DNA of 64,000 bases from JAVJUS01 sp040220455 (GCA_040220455.1 JAVJUS010000018.1:7328-71327), one strand, 5' to 3'; counted from the first letter of the stretch, positions 8,937 through 19,458 are shown. Notes: a model not told the origin generated them from the letters alone. Made by a program: numbers and translations.

Positions 8937-9899
8937 TCAGGCGGCCTGGTAGCCGAAGAAACCGCGGCCCAGCATGAAGGCCAAGTCTGCGAGCTGCGCC
9001 TGGAGCCAGTCGCAGAACGCGTGAAGTCCGTCGCCGATGATGCCCTCGGCATCGCGCGACTGCAGCACCGCCCGGATCTCGTCGACCCGCTCCATGGCGT
9101 CGTTGCCGCCCTTGAGCGTGTATCGGGACTTGAGCTCGGTCAACAGCGCGTCGATCTGCTCGATGTTGGTGGCCACCGCGCGCGGGAAGGAATCGTTGAA
9201 CAGCAGGAACCGGGCGACCGAGCCCGGGTCCATGCCGCGGCTGTGGATGCGGCGGAAGGCGTGATAGCCGGCCGCCGACCGCAGCACGGCGTTCCATTGG
9301 CTCTCGTCGGCGATGCTGGCGACCCCCTCTCCGAGATCGGCCGGGGCGAGGGCGTGGTACTTGATGTCGAGCAGGCGCGAGGTCTGGTCGGCGCGCTCCA
9401 GCGCCTTGCCGATCTGGTAGAAGTACCAGCCCTCGTCGCGATAGAAGGTGCCCTCCAGGATGCCGTTATGGGCCTGGCAGGCTTCCTTGACCCGCGCGCA
9501 AGCCGCGCTCAGCCGGTGAAGGCCCACATCGCCGGCGGTCAGGCCCATCAGCGTGTTGTGGAAGACGTTGATGTGGTGCCACATCTCCGTGCTGATCAGC
9601 GGGCGCAGGGTGCGCGCGTTCTCCCGCGCCGCCCGGACGCAGAACGGTATCGAGGTCGGGTTGCCGGCGTCGAGCAGGTAGAACCGGATCACGCTGGCGT
9701 CGTCGGCCCGGTCGTGGCGCTCGCTGAAGCGCTCGAGGTCCGAATTGATCGCCAGGACCGGCGTCCAGTCGTTCGAGCCGCGGACGTCGCGGGCGAAGGT
9801 CTCGTTGACCTCCAGCAGCCGGGCCAGGTTCTCCGCGCGCTCCATGTAGCGCGCCATCCAGAAGCAGCTCTCGGCCGAGCGGGCGAGCAGGCGGGCCAT
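8937..9899 (-). CDS. alpha-E domain protein (DUF403)
   Basis: The 320-residue all-helical protein starts MARLLARSAESCFWMARYMERAENLARLLEV (shown in part), which is the hallmark of the alpha-E family (Pfam Alpha-E, formerly DUF403). The biochemical function is not established. Family members are almost always next to a circularly permuted ATP-grasp protein, as here (7-bp gap). Comparative genomics has linked that pair to synthesis of an unknown peptide or peptide-like tag. The usual third partners, a transglutaminase-like protein and a proteasome-type protease, are not in this window. Confidence 0.88.
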   Translation of the reverse strand: MARLLARSAESCFWMARYMERAENLARLLEVNETFARDVRGSNDWTPVLAINSDLERFSERHDRADDASVIRFYLLDAGNPTSIPFCVRAARENARTLRPLISTEMWHHINVFHNTLMGLTAGDVGLHRLSAACARVKEACQAHNGILEGTFYRDEGWYFYQIGKALERADQTSRLLDIKYHALAPADLGEGVASIADESQWNAVLRSAAGYHAFRRIHSRGMDPGSVARFLLFNDSFPRAVATNIEQIDALLTELKSRYTLKGGNDAMERVDEIRAVLQSRDAEGIIGDGLHAFCDWLQAQLADLAFMLGRGFFGYQAA

Positions 9900-9906
9900 C
9901 GGTCGG

Positions 9907-11367
9907 CTACTCCAGCACCCAGGTGTCCTTGGACCCGCCGCCCTGCGACGAGTTGACGACGAGCGAGCCCTTGCGCAGCGCCACCCGGGTCAGCCCGCCG
10001 GGCAGCACCCAGGTGCTCTCCCCCGTCACCGCGAAGGGGCGCAAGTCGACATGGCGTGGCTCGATCGACCCGTCGGTCAGGGTGGGGCAGACCGACAGCG
10101 GGATCGTGGGCTGGCTGATGTAGTTGGCAGGATCGGCGAGCAGCGCCTTGCGGCAGGCCTCCAACTGCTCGGCCGTCGCGCGCGGTCCGATCGTGATGCC
10201 GTAGCCGCCCGCCTCGCCGACCGGCTTGACCACCAGCTCGTCCAGATGATCGAGGGTGTAGGCCAGCCCCTCGCGCTCGCGACAGATGTTGGTCGGCACG
10301 TTCGGCAGGATCGGATCCTGATCCAGGTAGTACTTCACGATCCGGGGCATGTACGCGTACACCGCCTTGTCGTCGGCAACGCCGGTTCCGACGGCGTTCG
10401 CCAGGACGACGTGGCCCGCGCGATAGGCCCGCATCAGCCCCGGCACGCCGATCATGCTGTCGGAGCGGAAGACCTCAGGATCGAGGAAATCGTCGCCCAG
10501 CCGGCGATAGATCGCGTCGACCGGCGCCGGGCCGTCGACCGTTTTCATGAAGACGCGGTCGTCGGCGTCGACGAACAGGTCGCCGCCCTCGACCAGGGGC
10601 ACGCCCATCTCCCGGGCCAGGAAGACGTGCTCGAAATAGGCGGAATTGTAGGAGCCCGGCGACAGCACCACCGCCTGCGGCTCGCCCGCCCGCTTCGGCG
10701 CGACGGCGGCCAGCGCCGCGGCCAGGCGCGGGCCGTAGGCGTCGACCGGCCGGACGCCGATATCGTCCATGAGGTCGGAGAACGCCCGCTGCATCATGTG
10801 GCGGTTCTCGACGACATAGCTGACGCCGGACGGCACCCGGGCGTTGTCCTCCAGCACACGGAAGACACCTTCCCCGTCGCGCACCAGATCGACGCCGAGG
10901 ATGTGGACATAGGTGTCGAACGGCACGTCGACGCCGACCATCGCCGCGGCGAATTGAGGGTGCCCCTCGATCATGTCGCGCGGCACCACGCCATCGGCCA
11001 GGATCTTCTGGTCATGGTAGAGGTCGTGCAGGAAGAGGTTGAGCGTCGCCACCCGCTGCTTGATTCCCGCTTCCAGCCGCGCCCATTCCGGCGCCGTGAT
11101 GACCCGCGGGACCACGTCGAAGGGCAGGATGCGATCGACGGCCGTGCTTTCCGACAGGATCAGGAAAGTGATGCCGAGATTGAACAGCTCGCGCTCGGCG
11201 TCCTTGGCCCGGCGTTGCAGTTCCTCGAACGGGATCTCGCCCAGGCGTTGACGGATGCGCGCCATCTCCGGCGTGTCGTCGTCGCGGCGACGGAACAGCT
11301 CGTCGTAGTAGCCGGCCGGATCGTAGGCCGAGAGCAGCGGTTCGGCTTCGGTGGCTCGGGCGGTCAA
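9907..11367 (-). CDS. circularly permuted ATP-grasp protein (DUF404/DUF407)
   Basis: The 486-residue protein of the circularly permuted type 2 ATP-grasp family. Visible signatures include GYYDELFRRRD near the N-terminus, LSPGSYNSAYFEHVFLARE in the middle, and VVKPVGEAGGYGITIGP toward the C-terminus, which fits the nucleotide-binding region. ATP-grasp enzymes usually ligate a carboxylate to an amine through an acyl phosphate, so a peptide-bond-forming role is inferred. It is the first gene of a minus-strand unit with the alpha-E and Bpt-type genes. A GC-rich 200-bp intergenic stretch separates it from motB. Confidence 0.88.
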   Translation of the reverse strand: MTARATEAEPLLSAYDPAGYYDELFRRRDDDTPEMARIRQRLGEIPFEELQRRAKDAERELFNLGITFLILSESTAVDRILPFDVVPRVITAPEWARLEAGIKQRVATLNLFLHDLYHDQKILADGVVPRDMIEGHPQFAAAMVGVDVPFDTYVHILGVDLVRDGEGVFRVLEDNARVPSGVSYVVENRHMMQRAFSDLMDDIGVRPVDAYGPRLAAALAAVAPKRAGEPQAVVLSPGSYNSAYFEHVFLAREMGVPLVEGGDLFVDADDRVFMKTVDGPAPVDAIYRRLGDDFLDPEVFRSDSMIGVPGLMRAYRAGHVVLANAVGTGVADDKAVYAYMPRIVKYYLDQDPILPNVPTNICREREGLAYTLDHLDELVVKPVGEAGGYGITIGPRATAEQLEACRKALLADPANYISQPTIPLSVCPTLTDGSIEPRHVDLRPFAVTGESTWVLPGGLTRVALRKGSLVVNSSQGGGSKDTWVLE

Positions 11368-11571
11368 GGGGGCGCGTCCTCGCCGGTTCGACGGGCAGGG
11401 CGCCGCCGACCGGAACGGGCGGCGACATCGGTGTTAACCCTCAGTATAGCGTGACGGACCGCTGTCGGCTCAACCACTTAAGTGCGACGCAGCACGATCG
11501 GCCGGCTCGGCCGCCTCCGCCGACCATGTCCGCGCGCCGATCCGGCGTCGGGTGCGAGCAGGCCGCGGTGC

Positions 11572-12600
11572 TCAGTTCGTGGCGGTTTCGCGGGCCAGGG
11601 CGGCCGGCGGCGGCTGCTCGCGCAGCAGGGTGATGGAGATGCGGCGGTTGCGCGGGCTCGCCGGGTCGTCGGCGAGCAGCGGATCCGTATCGGCCTGGCC
11701 CTCGACCCGGGCGATCCGGTTCGACGACAGGCCGGCCTCGATCAGCACCCGGCGCGAGGCGTTGGCCCGGTCGGCCGAAAGCTCCCAGTTGCCGTAGCGT
11801 GTTTCCGCCGGGAAGGGGATGCTGTCTGTATGGCCGGCGATGGTCACGTCGTTGGGCAGGCGCGCGACGACCCGCGCGACGAGCCCCAGCAGGCGCCGCG
11901 TGTGCTCGAGCGGCAGGGCGCTGCCGCTGGGGAACATGGATGCCCGGTCCTGGTCGACGATCTGGATTCGCAGCCCTTCCGGCGTCATGTCGACCATCAG
12001 GCTCTGCTCCAGGCCCTCGAGCGCCGGCTCCGCCTCGACGGCCCGGCGCAGCTCGGCCTCGGCCCGCTCGAAGCGCTCCTGCTCGGCTTCGGCGGCCTCC
12101 CGGGCGAGGCGCTCGGCCTCGCTCGGGCCGCCGGTCTCCGGGCCATCCAGGCTGAACCCGCCGGCGCCCTCGTCGCTGTCGGCACCGCCCGTGCCGCCGC
12201 GCTCGGTATCGGCCACGGCGTCGGGCGTCGCCTCGTCGGAGGCCGATTCGTCGATCGCGTCGGAGTCCTCCACCGGCTCGGACCGTCCGGGCCTGGCCTG
12301 ATGGATGCTGGCCCGGGCGCTGGGGCTGGTCTGGGCGCCGGGGGAGGTGATCGTCGTTCCGCCGAGCACGCCGCCCGATCCGCTCGTGGACCGCGCGACG
12401 CTCGCCGGATCGAAATAGTCCGCGATGCCGGCGCGCTGCTCGTCCGTCGTGACGTTGAGCAGCCAGAGCAGCAGGAAGAAGGCCATCATGGCCGTCACGA
12501 AATCGGCATAGGCCACCTTCCACGCGCCGCCGTGATGGGCGTCGTGGTGGCCGCCTTTCTTCTTCTTCTTGATGATGATCGGGCGATCGGTGTCGGCCAT
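11572..12600 (-). CDS. motB: flagellar motor stator protein MotB
   Basis: MotB (342 residues) pairs with MotA to form the ion-conducting stator and anchors it to peptidoglycan. A lysine-rich cytoplasmic start (IIIKKKKKGGHHD) precedes one membrane helix, AYADFVTAMMAFFLLLWLL, whose Asp in YADF is the ion-binding residue. A long acidic, Ala/Ser/Glu-rich linker (about residues 90-205) leads to the C-terminal OmpA-like domain, with IAGHTDSIPF and NWELSADRANASRRVL as the peptidoglycan-binding signature. It is immediately downstream of motA (33-bp gap) on the minus strand. Confidence 0.93.
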   Translation of the reverse strand: MADTDRPIIIKKKKKGGHHDAHHGGAWKVAYADFVTAMMAFFLLLWLLNVTTDEQRAGIADYFDPASVARSTSGSGGVLGGTTITSPGAQTSPSARASIHQARPGRSEPVEDSDAIDESASDEATPDAVADTERGGTGGADSDEGAGGFSLDGPETGGPSEAERLAREAAEAEQERFERAEAELRRAVEAEPALEGLEQSLMVDMTPEGLRIQIVDQDRASMFPSGSALPLEHTRRLLGLVARVVARLPNDVTIAGHTDSIPFPAETRYGNWELSADRANASRRVLIEAGLSSNRIARVEGQADTDPLLADDPASPRNRRISITLLREQPPPAALARETATN

Positions 12601-12633
12601 GGCGCGCTCGGGCTGCGGGGCGTTGGCGCGGGA

Positions 12634-13497
12634 TCAGGCCGCGGGCGGGAGAGCCTGGGTCGTCTCCTCGACCTCGTAGAAATCCGGGCGCACGTTGCTG
12701 TAGAGCGCCTTGCGAGCGAACTCGACCGACACGGCCGGGGCGTAGCCGTGCAGATGCGCCAGGATGCCGGCGCGGATGCACTGGAAGTACTTCTGCTCGG
12801 CGTCGTTGATGCTCTTGAGCTGGCTCGCCAGCGGGCCGATGAAGCCGTAGGACAGCCACACGCCCAGGAAGGTGCCGACCAGCGCGCCGCCGATCAGCTT
12901 GCCCAGCACCTCCGGCGGCTCGGTGATCGAGCCCATGGTCTTGATGACGCCCAGCACGGCGGCGACGATGCCCAGCGCCGGCAGCCCGTCGGCGACGGTC
13001 TGGATGGCGTTGGCCACGGCGCTGTGTTCGCCGTGTTGGGTCTCGATCTCCTCGTCCATCAGGTCCTCGAGCGTGTGCGGCTCCTCCGTGCCCAGCGTGA
13101 TCAGGCGCAGGTAGTCGCACAGGAAGGTCATCGCCGCCTTGTTGGCGAGGATGCTCGGGTATTGCTGGAAGAGGGAGCTGTTCTGCGGGTCCTCGATATG
13201 CGGCTCGACCGCCAGCATGCCCTTGGTCTTGGCGAGCTTGAAGATCTGGTACTGCAGCGACAGCAGATCGAGATAGGCCTTCTTCGTGTAGGGCGAGCCC
13301 TTGGCCGCGATGCCGACCGCCTTGGCCGTCCCCTTGAGCACCGTGGTCGAGTTCGCGATGACGAAGCCGCCTAGCGCCGCGCCGCAGATGATCACGACCT
13401 CGAAGGGCTGCCACAGGACGCCCAGCTTGCCGCCCATGGCGGCGTATCCGCCCAGTGTGCAGATGACGACGAGGATCGCGCCGACGGCGAGCAGCAT
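12634..13497 (-). CDS. motA: flagellar motor stator protein MotA
   Basis: MotA (287 residues from the ATG at 13497) has four membrane helices and a large cytoplasmic loop. MLLAVGAILVVICTLGGYAAMGG is the first helix (shown in part), and VADGLPALGIVAAVLGVIKTMG with GGALVGTFLGVWLSYGFIGPLA form the conserved pore helices. The frame stays open upstream to 13704, but the extension is Arg/Pro-rich and not conserved. With MotB it converts proton flux into torque. The rest of the flagellar genes are not in the window, apart from a FliL-like gene at 28.5 kb. Confidence 0.93.
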   Translation of the reverse strand: MLLAVGAILVVICTLGGYAAMGGKLGVLWQPFEVVIICGAALGGFVIANSTTVLKGTAKAVGIAAKGSPYTKKAYLDLLSLQYQIFKLAKTKGMLAVEPHIEDPQNSSLFQQYPSILANKAAMTFLCDYLRLITLGTEEPHTLEDLMDEEIETQHGEHSAVANAIQTVADGLPALGIVAAVLGVIKTMGSITEPPEVLGKLIGGALVGTFLGVWLSYGFIGPLASQLKSINDAEQKYFQCIRAGILAHLHGYAPAVSVEFARKALYSNVRPDFYEVEETTQALPPAA

Positions 13498-13781
13498 CGA
13501 GGAGCTCCGAACGGTGACCAGCCCGTCGGGCGCCGGCCGCGGCCGGCCGTCGGGGCCTGGGAAAGGAGGCGGGGCCGTGGCGCACGACCGTCCCGCTACC
13601 GGTTCGAAGAGTGGCCCGTCATCGTTAAAGAACGGTTGACCGTCTGCCGGTCCGGGACGCGTGGGGCGTGCTCGGGGGTTGCCGTGGCGCCGCGCCGCCC
13701 GCATCTTCCGACGGTCCGACCGGGACGCCCGGCTGGCCCGCGCCGGCCCGGCCCGCCGCCCTCAGACCGATCCAGAGCGCC

Positions 13782-14291
13782 ATGACCGCCGTCCGGCCCG
13801 AAAGCTCCGAGCCCGCCGCCATCGACCCGGACAGCTTCCGGGCCGCCATGGGGCAGTTCGTCACGGGTGTCACTGTCGCGACGGCCGACGGACCGGACGG
13901 GCCGGTCGGGATCACCGTCAACTCGCTGACCTCGGTGTCCCTGTCGCCGCCGCTGATCCTGTTCTGCCTGGACCGGGGCGCGCGGACGCGGCCGGTCTTC
14001 GAAGCCGCGCCGGGTTTCGCGGTCAACATGCTCACCGCCGACCAGCAGTCGGTCTCCCGGCGATTCGCCCGCAACCCCGCCGACTGGGACGGGCTGGAGG
14101 TGCGCACCGGGACGAGCGGCGCGCCGATCATCGCCGGAGCGCTCGCCGCGATGGACTGCCTGACCGAGGCGATCCACGACGGCGGCGACCACATCATCCT
14201 GGTCGGCCGCGTCGTGGGCGTGGAGCGGGCCGACGGCGATCCGGCGCCGCTGGTCTATCACCGCGGCGGTTATCGCCGGCTGGCGGAGTAG
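13782..14291 (+). CDS. flavin reductase domain protein (DIM6/NTAB type)
   Basis: The 169-residue protein consists of one split-barrel flavin reductase-like domain: DSFRAAMGQFVTGVTVATA near the start, then GITVNSLTSVSLSPPLILFC and GFAVNMLTADQQSVSRRFA. Proteins of this size are NAD(P)H:FMN reductases that supply reduced flavin to a partner monooxygenase, or small flavoproteins. No monooxygenase is adjacent, so the partner is unknown. The ATG at 13782 gives the family length; the frame extends upstream without conservation. It is transcribed away from motA across a 284-bp gap. Confidence 0.82.
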   Translation: MTAVRPESSEPAAIDPDSFRAAMGQFVTGVTVATADGPDGPVGITVNSLTSVSLSPPLILFCLDRGARTRPVFEAAPGFAVNMLTADQQSVSRRFARNPADWDGLEVRTGTSGAPIIAGALAAMDCLTEAIHDGGDHIILVGRVVGVERADGDPAPLVYHRGGYRRLAE

Positions 14292-14393
14292 GGTAGTGGC
14301 GCCAGCTTCGCCGTCCGGGTGTGGGTCGGATGGAGAGCAGCGAAATCCGACGGTGCCCCGGCCGGGACGATGCCCGGACCGCTCTCGGCGCCT

Positions 14394-15512
<1,119 letters not shown>

Positions 15513-15559
15513 TTATGATCGCGGCCGCTGTCGATTTCTTGCGCCCGGGGTGTGGCCGG

Positions 15560-16699
15560 ATGGATTTCGAGCTCGACGACGACCAGAAGGCGTTCCGCAA
15601 TACCGCGCGCGCCTTCGCCGAGGCCGAGATGGCGCCCCACGCCGCGGCCTGGGACGAGGGCTCGGTCTTCCCGGTCGAGGTGCTGCGCGCCGCCGCCGAT
15701 CTGGGGTTCGCCGCGCTCTATTGCGGGGAGGCGCATGGCGGCGTCGGGCTGGGCCGGCTCGACGCGACGATCGTGTTCGAGGAGCTGGCCGCGGCCTGCC
15801 CCTCGACCGCCGCCTACATCTCCATCCACAACATGGCGTCGTGGATGATCGATCGGTACGGCGACGACGAGCAGCGCGCCCGGTTCCTGCCCGATCTCGC
15901 CACCATGGCGCGCTTCGCGAGCTACTGCCTGACCGAGCCGGGGGCCGGGTCCGACGCCGCCTCGCTCAAGACCCGGGCGGTGCGCGACGGCGACGACTAC
16001 GTGCTCGACGGCGCCAAGGCCTTCATCTCCGGCGGATCGACCTCCGACGTCTATGTCGTCATGGCCCGCACCGGCGAGGCCGGGCCCAAGGGCATCTCGA
16101 CCTTCGTGGTGGAAAAGGACAGCCCCGGGCTGAGCTTCGGGCAGAAGGAGCGCAAGCTCGGCTGGAACAGCCAGCCGACCGCGGCCGTGATCCTCGAGGG
16201 CTGCCGCGTGCCGGCGCGCAACCGGCTGTCGGACGAGGGGCAGGGGTTCCGCATCGCGATGAGCGGCCTCGACGGCGGCCGGCTCAACATCGCCGCCTGC
16301 TCGATCGGCGGCGCTCGGTTCTGTCTGGAGACGGCCCGCGACTATGCCCGGGAGCGTCGGCAGTTCGACCGGCCAATCGCGGATTTCCAGGCCATCCAGT
16401 TCAAGCTGGCCGACATGGCGACCGAGCTCGAGGCCTCCCGGCTGATGGTGCGCCGGGCCGCGGCGGCGCTCGACGCCGGCGATCCGGAGGCGACGATGCA
16501 CTGCGCCATGGCCAAGCGCTTCGCGACCGACGCCGGCTTCCGGATCGTCGACGAGGCGCTGCAGATCCACGGCGGCTACGGCTATATCAAGGATTATCCG
16601 ATCGAGCGCTATTTGCGCGATCTCCGGGTCCACCGCATCCTCGAAGGCACCAACGAGATCATGCGCCTGATCGTCTCCCGCCGCCTGCTCGCCGATTGA
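15560..16699 (+). CDS. acyl-CoA dehydrogenase, isobutyryl-CoA dehydrogenase type
   Basis: The 379-residue flavoenzyme closely follows the ACAD8 pattern: YISIHNMASWMID, FASYCLTEPGAGSDAASLKT, KLGWNSQPTAAVIL and LQIHGGYGYIKDYPIERY. The catalytic Glu is in RILEGTNEIMRL near the C-terminus. ACAD8 oxidises isobutyryl-CoA to methacrylyl-CoA in valine breakdown. The next two genes encode later steps of the same pathway (3-hydroxyisobutyryl-CoA hydrolase, 3-hydroxyisobutyrate dehydrogenase), which supports this substrate. The ATG at 15560 matches the family N-terminus; an in-frame ATG at 15515 would add 15 residues. Confidence 0.9.
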   Translation: MDFELDDDQKAFRNTARAFAEAEMAPHAAAWDEGSVFPVEVLRAAADLGFAALYCGEAHGGVGLGRLDATIVFEELAAACPSTAAYISIHNMASWMIDRYGDDEQRARFLPDLATMARFASYCLTEPGAGSDAASLKTRAVRDGDDYVLDGAKAFISGGSTSDVYVVMARTGEAGPKGISTFVVEKDSPGLSFGQKERKLGWNSQPTAAVILEGCRVPARNRLSDEGQGFRIAMSGLDGGRLNIAACSIGGARFCLETARDYARERRQFDRPIADFQAIQFKLADMATELEASRLMVRRAAAALDAGDPEATMHCAMAKRFATDAGFRIVDEALQIHGGYGYIKDYPIERYLRDLRVHRILEGTNEIMRLIVSRRLLAD

Positions 16700-16760
16700 C
16701 CGCCCGCCCGCCGCCGCGGGCTTCAGAGACCTCTTGTCGCTCCGCCACCGGGAACCCTCC

Positions 16761-17831
16761 ATGACCGAGGACGTGCTGTTCGAGACCCGTGGCCCGATCG
16801 GGCTGATCACGCTCAACCGGCCGAAGGCGCTCAACGCCCTCAACCTGGCGATGATCGACGCGATGTCGGCCAGGCTGGTCGCCTGGGCGGCCGATCCGGC
16901 GATCGCCGCGGTCGTCGTGCGCGGGGCGGGCGACCGCGGCTTCTGCGCCGGCGGCGACCTGCGCGCCGTCTACGAGGCGGGCGAGCGCGCGGCCCGCTTT
17001 GCGATCGACGAGCCGGAGCGGGACTTCTTCCGCAAGGAGTACGTCTACAACTGGCGCATCCACCACTTTCCCAAGCCCTATGTCGCGCTGATCGACGGCA
17101 TCACCATGGGCGGCGGGGTCGGCGCCTCGGTCCACGGCTCCCACCGGGTGGCGGGCGAAAAGCTGGTCTTCGCCATGCCGGAGACCGCGATCGGGTTCTT
17201 TCCCGACGTCGGCGGCTCGTGGTTCCTCAACCGCTGCCCGGGGGAGACCGGGACCTATGCCGCGCTGACGGGGGCGCGGCTCGGCGTCGCCGATGCCCTT
17301 CATCTGGGCATCGCGACGGATCACGTGCCCGGCGAGCGGTTCGAGGCGCTGATCGACGCGCTGGCGGCCGCCGACTACTCGGGCGACGCGAGGGCCGCGG
17401 TGGACGGCGTGATCGCCGGGTTCCGCGCGGATGCCGGCGCCGCCACCCTGCCTGAGCACCGCGCGGCGATCGACGCGGCCTTCGGCCATGACAGGATGGA
17501 AGCGATCCTGGGCGCGCTGGCCGCCGACGGCTCGCCCTGGGCGGCGGAGACGGCCGAGACCCTTGCGGGCAAGTCGCCGACCTCGCTCAAGGTCTCGCTG
17601 GCCCAGCTCCGGCGTGGGCGCGGGCTCGCCTATGACGATTGCGTCACGATGGAATACCGCATGTCCCAGGCGTTCCTGCGCGGCCACGACCTGTTCGAGG
17701 GCATCCGCGCGATCGTCGTGGACAAGGACCGCAACGCCGCGTGGGATCCGCCGGACCTCTCCGGCGTCGACGACGCCACGGTCGCCGCCTATTTCGAGCC
17801 CGGCGAGGCGGAGGACCTGATTCCCCGGTAG
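16761..17831 (+). CDS. 3-hydroxyisobutyryl-CoA hydrolase (crotonase fold)
   Basis: The 356-residue crotonase-superfamily protein has the HIBCH signatures: NRPKALNALNLAMI, the oxyanion-hole segment GDRGFCAGGDLRAVYE, ITMGGGVGASVHGSHRV, and MPETAIGFFPDVGGSWFL, whose Glu is catalytic. The C-terminal half carries MEYRMSQAFLRGHDLFEGIRA, specific to HIBCH rather than plain enoyl-CoA hydratases. It hydrolyses 3-hydroxyisobutyryl-CoA to free 3-hydroxyisobutyrate, so methacrylyl-CoA does not accumulate. It lies 61 bp after the dehydrogenase gene and 91 bp before mmsB. The methacrylyl-CoA hydratase step is not encoded here. Confidence 0.9.
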   Translation: MTEDVLFETRGPIGLITLNRPKALNALNLAMIDAMSARLVAWAADPAIAAVVVRGAGDRGFCAGGDLRAVYEAGERAARFAIDEPERDFFRKEYVYNWRIHHFPKPYVALIDGITMGGGVGASVHGSHRVAGEKLVFAMPETAIGFFPDVGGSWFLNRCPGETGTYAALTGARLGVADALHLGIATDHVPGERFEALIDALAAADYSGDARAAVDGVIAGFRADAGAATLPEHRAAIDAAFGHDRMEAILGALAADGSPWAAETAETLAGKSPTSLKVSLAQLRRGRGLAYDDCVTMEYRMSQAFLRGHDLFEGIRAIVVDKDRNAAWDPPDLSGVDDATVAAYFEPGEAEDLIPR

Positions 17832-17922
17832 CGCGCCGCGGCCGGGCGTGGCGCGGCGTGCGCCGATCGACCCGGACGCCGTCGCCAACAAGACACGAAG
17901 ACACCACGGCAGGAGGAGCGCC

Positions 17923-18849
17923 ATGGCCACGATCGCCTTCATCGGACTGGGCAATATGGGCCGGCCCATGGCCCGCAACCTCGCCAAGGCCGGGCATGCC
18001 GTTCGCGGCTGGGACCTGGCGCCCGCCAACCGGGAGGCGGCGGCCGGCGACGGGCTGGTGATCGCCGACGACCAGGCCGACGCGCTCGTCGGGGCCGAGG
18101 CGGTGATCACCATGCTGCCGGCCGGCGCCCATGTCCGGGCGGTCTATCTGGGCGCGGACGGCGAGGGGGAGGGCGGCGGCGTGCTCGGCCGGGTCGACGG
18201 CCGGCCGCTGCTGATCGACTGCTCGACCATCGACGTCGACACGAGCCGCGCGGTCAACGCCGCGGCGGCCGAGTCGGGCCTCGCCATGCTGGACGCGCCG
18301 GTCTCCGGCGGGGTCGGCGGCGCCGACGCGGGCACGCTCACCTTCATGGTCGGCGGCGAGGAAGAGGCCTTCGAGTGCGCCCGCCCGATCCTCGAGACGA
18401 TGGCCAAGACCATCGTCCATGCCGGCCCCGCCGGAGCCGGCCAGGCGGCCAAGGTCTGCAACAACCTGATGCTGGGCATCCAGATGCTGTCGGTCTGCGA
18501 GGCCTTCGCCCTGGCCGACCGGCTCGGGCTCGATCGGGAGAAGCTGTTCGAGGTCTCGTCCAAGGCGTCCGGACAGTGCTGGTCGCTGACCACCTACTGC
18601 CCGGTTCCGGGACCCGTGCCGACCTCGCCGGCCAACCGGGACTACGCGCCCGGCTTCACCGCCGCCATGATGCTCAAGGACCTGCGCCTGGCGGAGGGCG
18701 CGGCGGGCGCCAAGGGTGCGGCTTCGCCGCTGGGCGCCGCCGCGGCCGCGCTCTACCAGCTCCACGTCAATGCCGGCGGCGGCGATCGCGACTTTTCCGG
18801 CATCTTCGAGTTGATCGCGCGCGGTAACGGCGGCGACGCGGCCAAGTGA
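17923..18849 (+). CDS. mmsB: 3-hydroxyisobutyrate dehydrogenase
   Basis: MmsB (308 residues) oxidises 3-hydroxyisobutyrate to methylmalonate semialdehyde with NAD+, the step after the neighbouring hydrolase. The N-terminal Rossmann motif is FIGLGNMGRPMARNL. The substrate motif is MLDAPVSGGVGGADAGTL, and the catalytic lysine is in GAGQAAKVCNNLMLGIQM. The ATG at 17923 has an excellent AGGAGG site 6-7 nt upstream; the frame upstream to 17848 is unlikely to be translated. The three valine genes form one unit with short gaps. Confidence 0.93.
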   Translation: MATIAFIGLGNMGRPMARNLAKAGHAVRGWDLAPANREAAAGDGLVIADDQADALVGAEAVITMLPAGAHVRAVYLGADGEGEGGGVLGRVDGRPLLIDCSTIDVDTSRAVNAAAAESGLAMLDAPVSGGVGGADAGTLTFMVGGEEEAFECARPILETMAKTIVHAGPAGAGQAAKVCNNLMLGIQMLSVCEAFALADRLGLDREKLFEVSSKASGQCWSLTTYCPVPGPVPTSPANRDYAPGFTAAMMLKDLRLAEGAAGAKGAASPLGAAAAALYQLHVNAGGGDRDFSGIFELIARGNGGDAAK

Positions 18850-18978
18850 CGCCGGCCGGTCGCGGCCGTCTCGTCCCGCAACCCTCGATTAAGCATTTCG
18901 CGGCTATTACCGGGGAGGGGCTGGCGTCGTGCGCGTCGCGCGGCCCGGACAGTCCCCGCTGCCGCGACGGAGGTCCTT

Positions 18979-19452
18979 TTGGCGCACCCGTACTACCGTA
19001 CGATCTTCCTGATCGAGAGGCTCCACCGCTACTTCCTCGAAGTGGTCAAGGCGGAGCTGGATCGCCGCGGCGTCGAGGACATCAACAATGTCCAGGCGCT
19101 CATTCTCTACAATATCGGGGAGAGCGAGCTGACGGTCGGCGAGCTGACCGCCCACGGCTATTATCTGGGCTCGAACGTCTCCTACAACGTCCGCCGGATG
19201 ACGGAGAACGGCTACCTGGAGCAGCACCGCTCGCCCCACGACCGGCGGTCGGTTCGCGTGCGCGCTTCGGCCAAGGGGCTGGAGACGGCGAAGGTCCTGG
19301 GCGCGGTCTTCGACCAGCACGTCACCGCGATGGAGGGCACACGCCTGACCGAAGACGGGCTCGCCGGCGTCAACGAGACGATGGCCTCGCTCGAGCGGTT
19401 CTGGGCGGGGCGGCTCGCTCTGCCGGCGACCATGCTGAGCGGCGCGGAATAG
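18979..19452 (+). CDS. ldtR: MarR/winged-helix regulator, LdtR type
   Basis: The 157-residue winged-helix DNA-binding protein resembles LdtR, an alphaproteobacterial MarR-family activator of L,D-transpeptidase and osmotic or cell-wall stress genes. Matching segments are HPYYRTIFLIERLHRYFLEVV, NVQALILYNIGESELTVGEL, GYYLGSNVSYNVRRM and RSPHDRRSVRVRAS (wing). Translation probably begins at a TTG (18979), because GGAGG lies 5 nt upstream and the conserved HPYYRT follows at once; no in-frame ATG fits. The L,D-transpeptidase target gene is not in the window, so the target is inferred from the family only. Confidence 0.85.
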   Translation: MAHPYYRTIFLIERLHRYFLEVVKAELDRRGVEDINNVQALILYNIGESELTVGELTAHGYYLGSNVSYNVRRMTENGYLEQHRSPHDRRSVRVRASAKGLETAKVLGAVFDQHVTAMEGTRLTEDGLAGVNETMASLERFWAGRLALPATMLSGAE

Positions 19453-19458
19453 GCGGCC

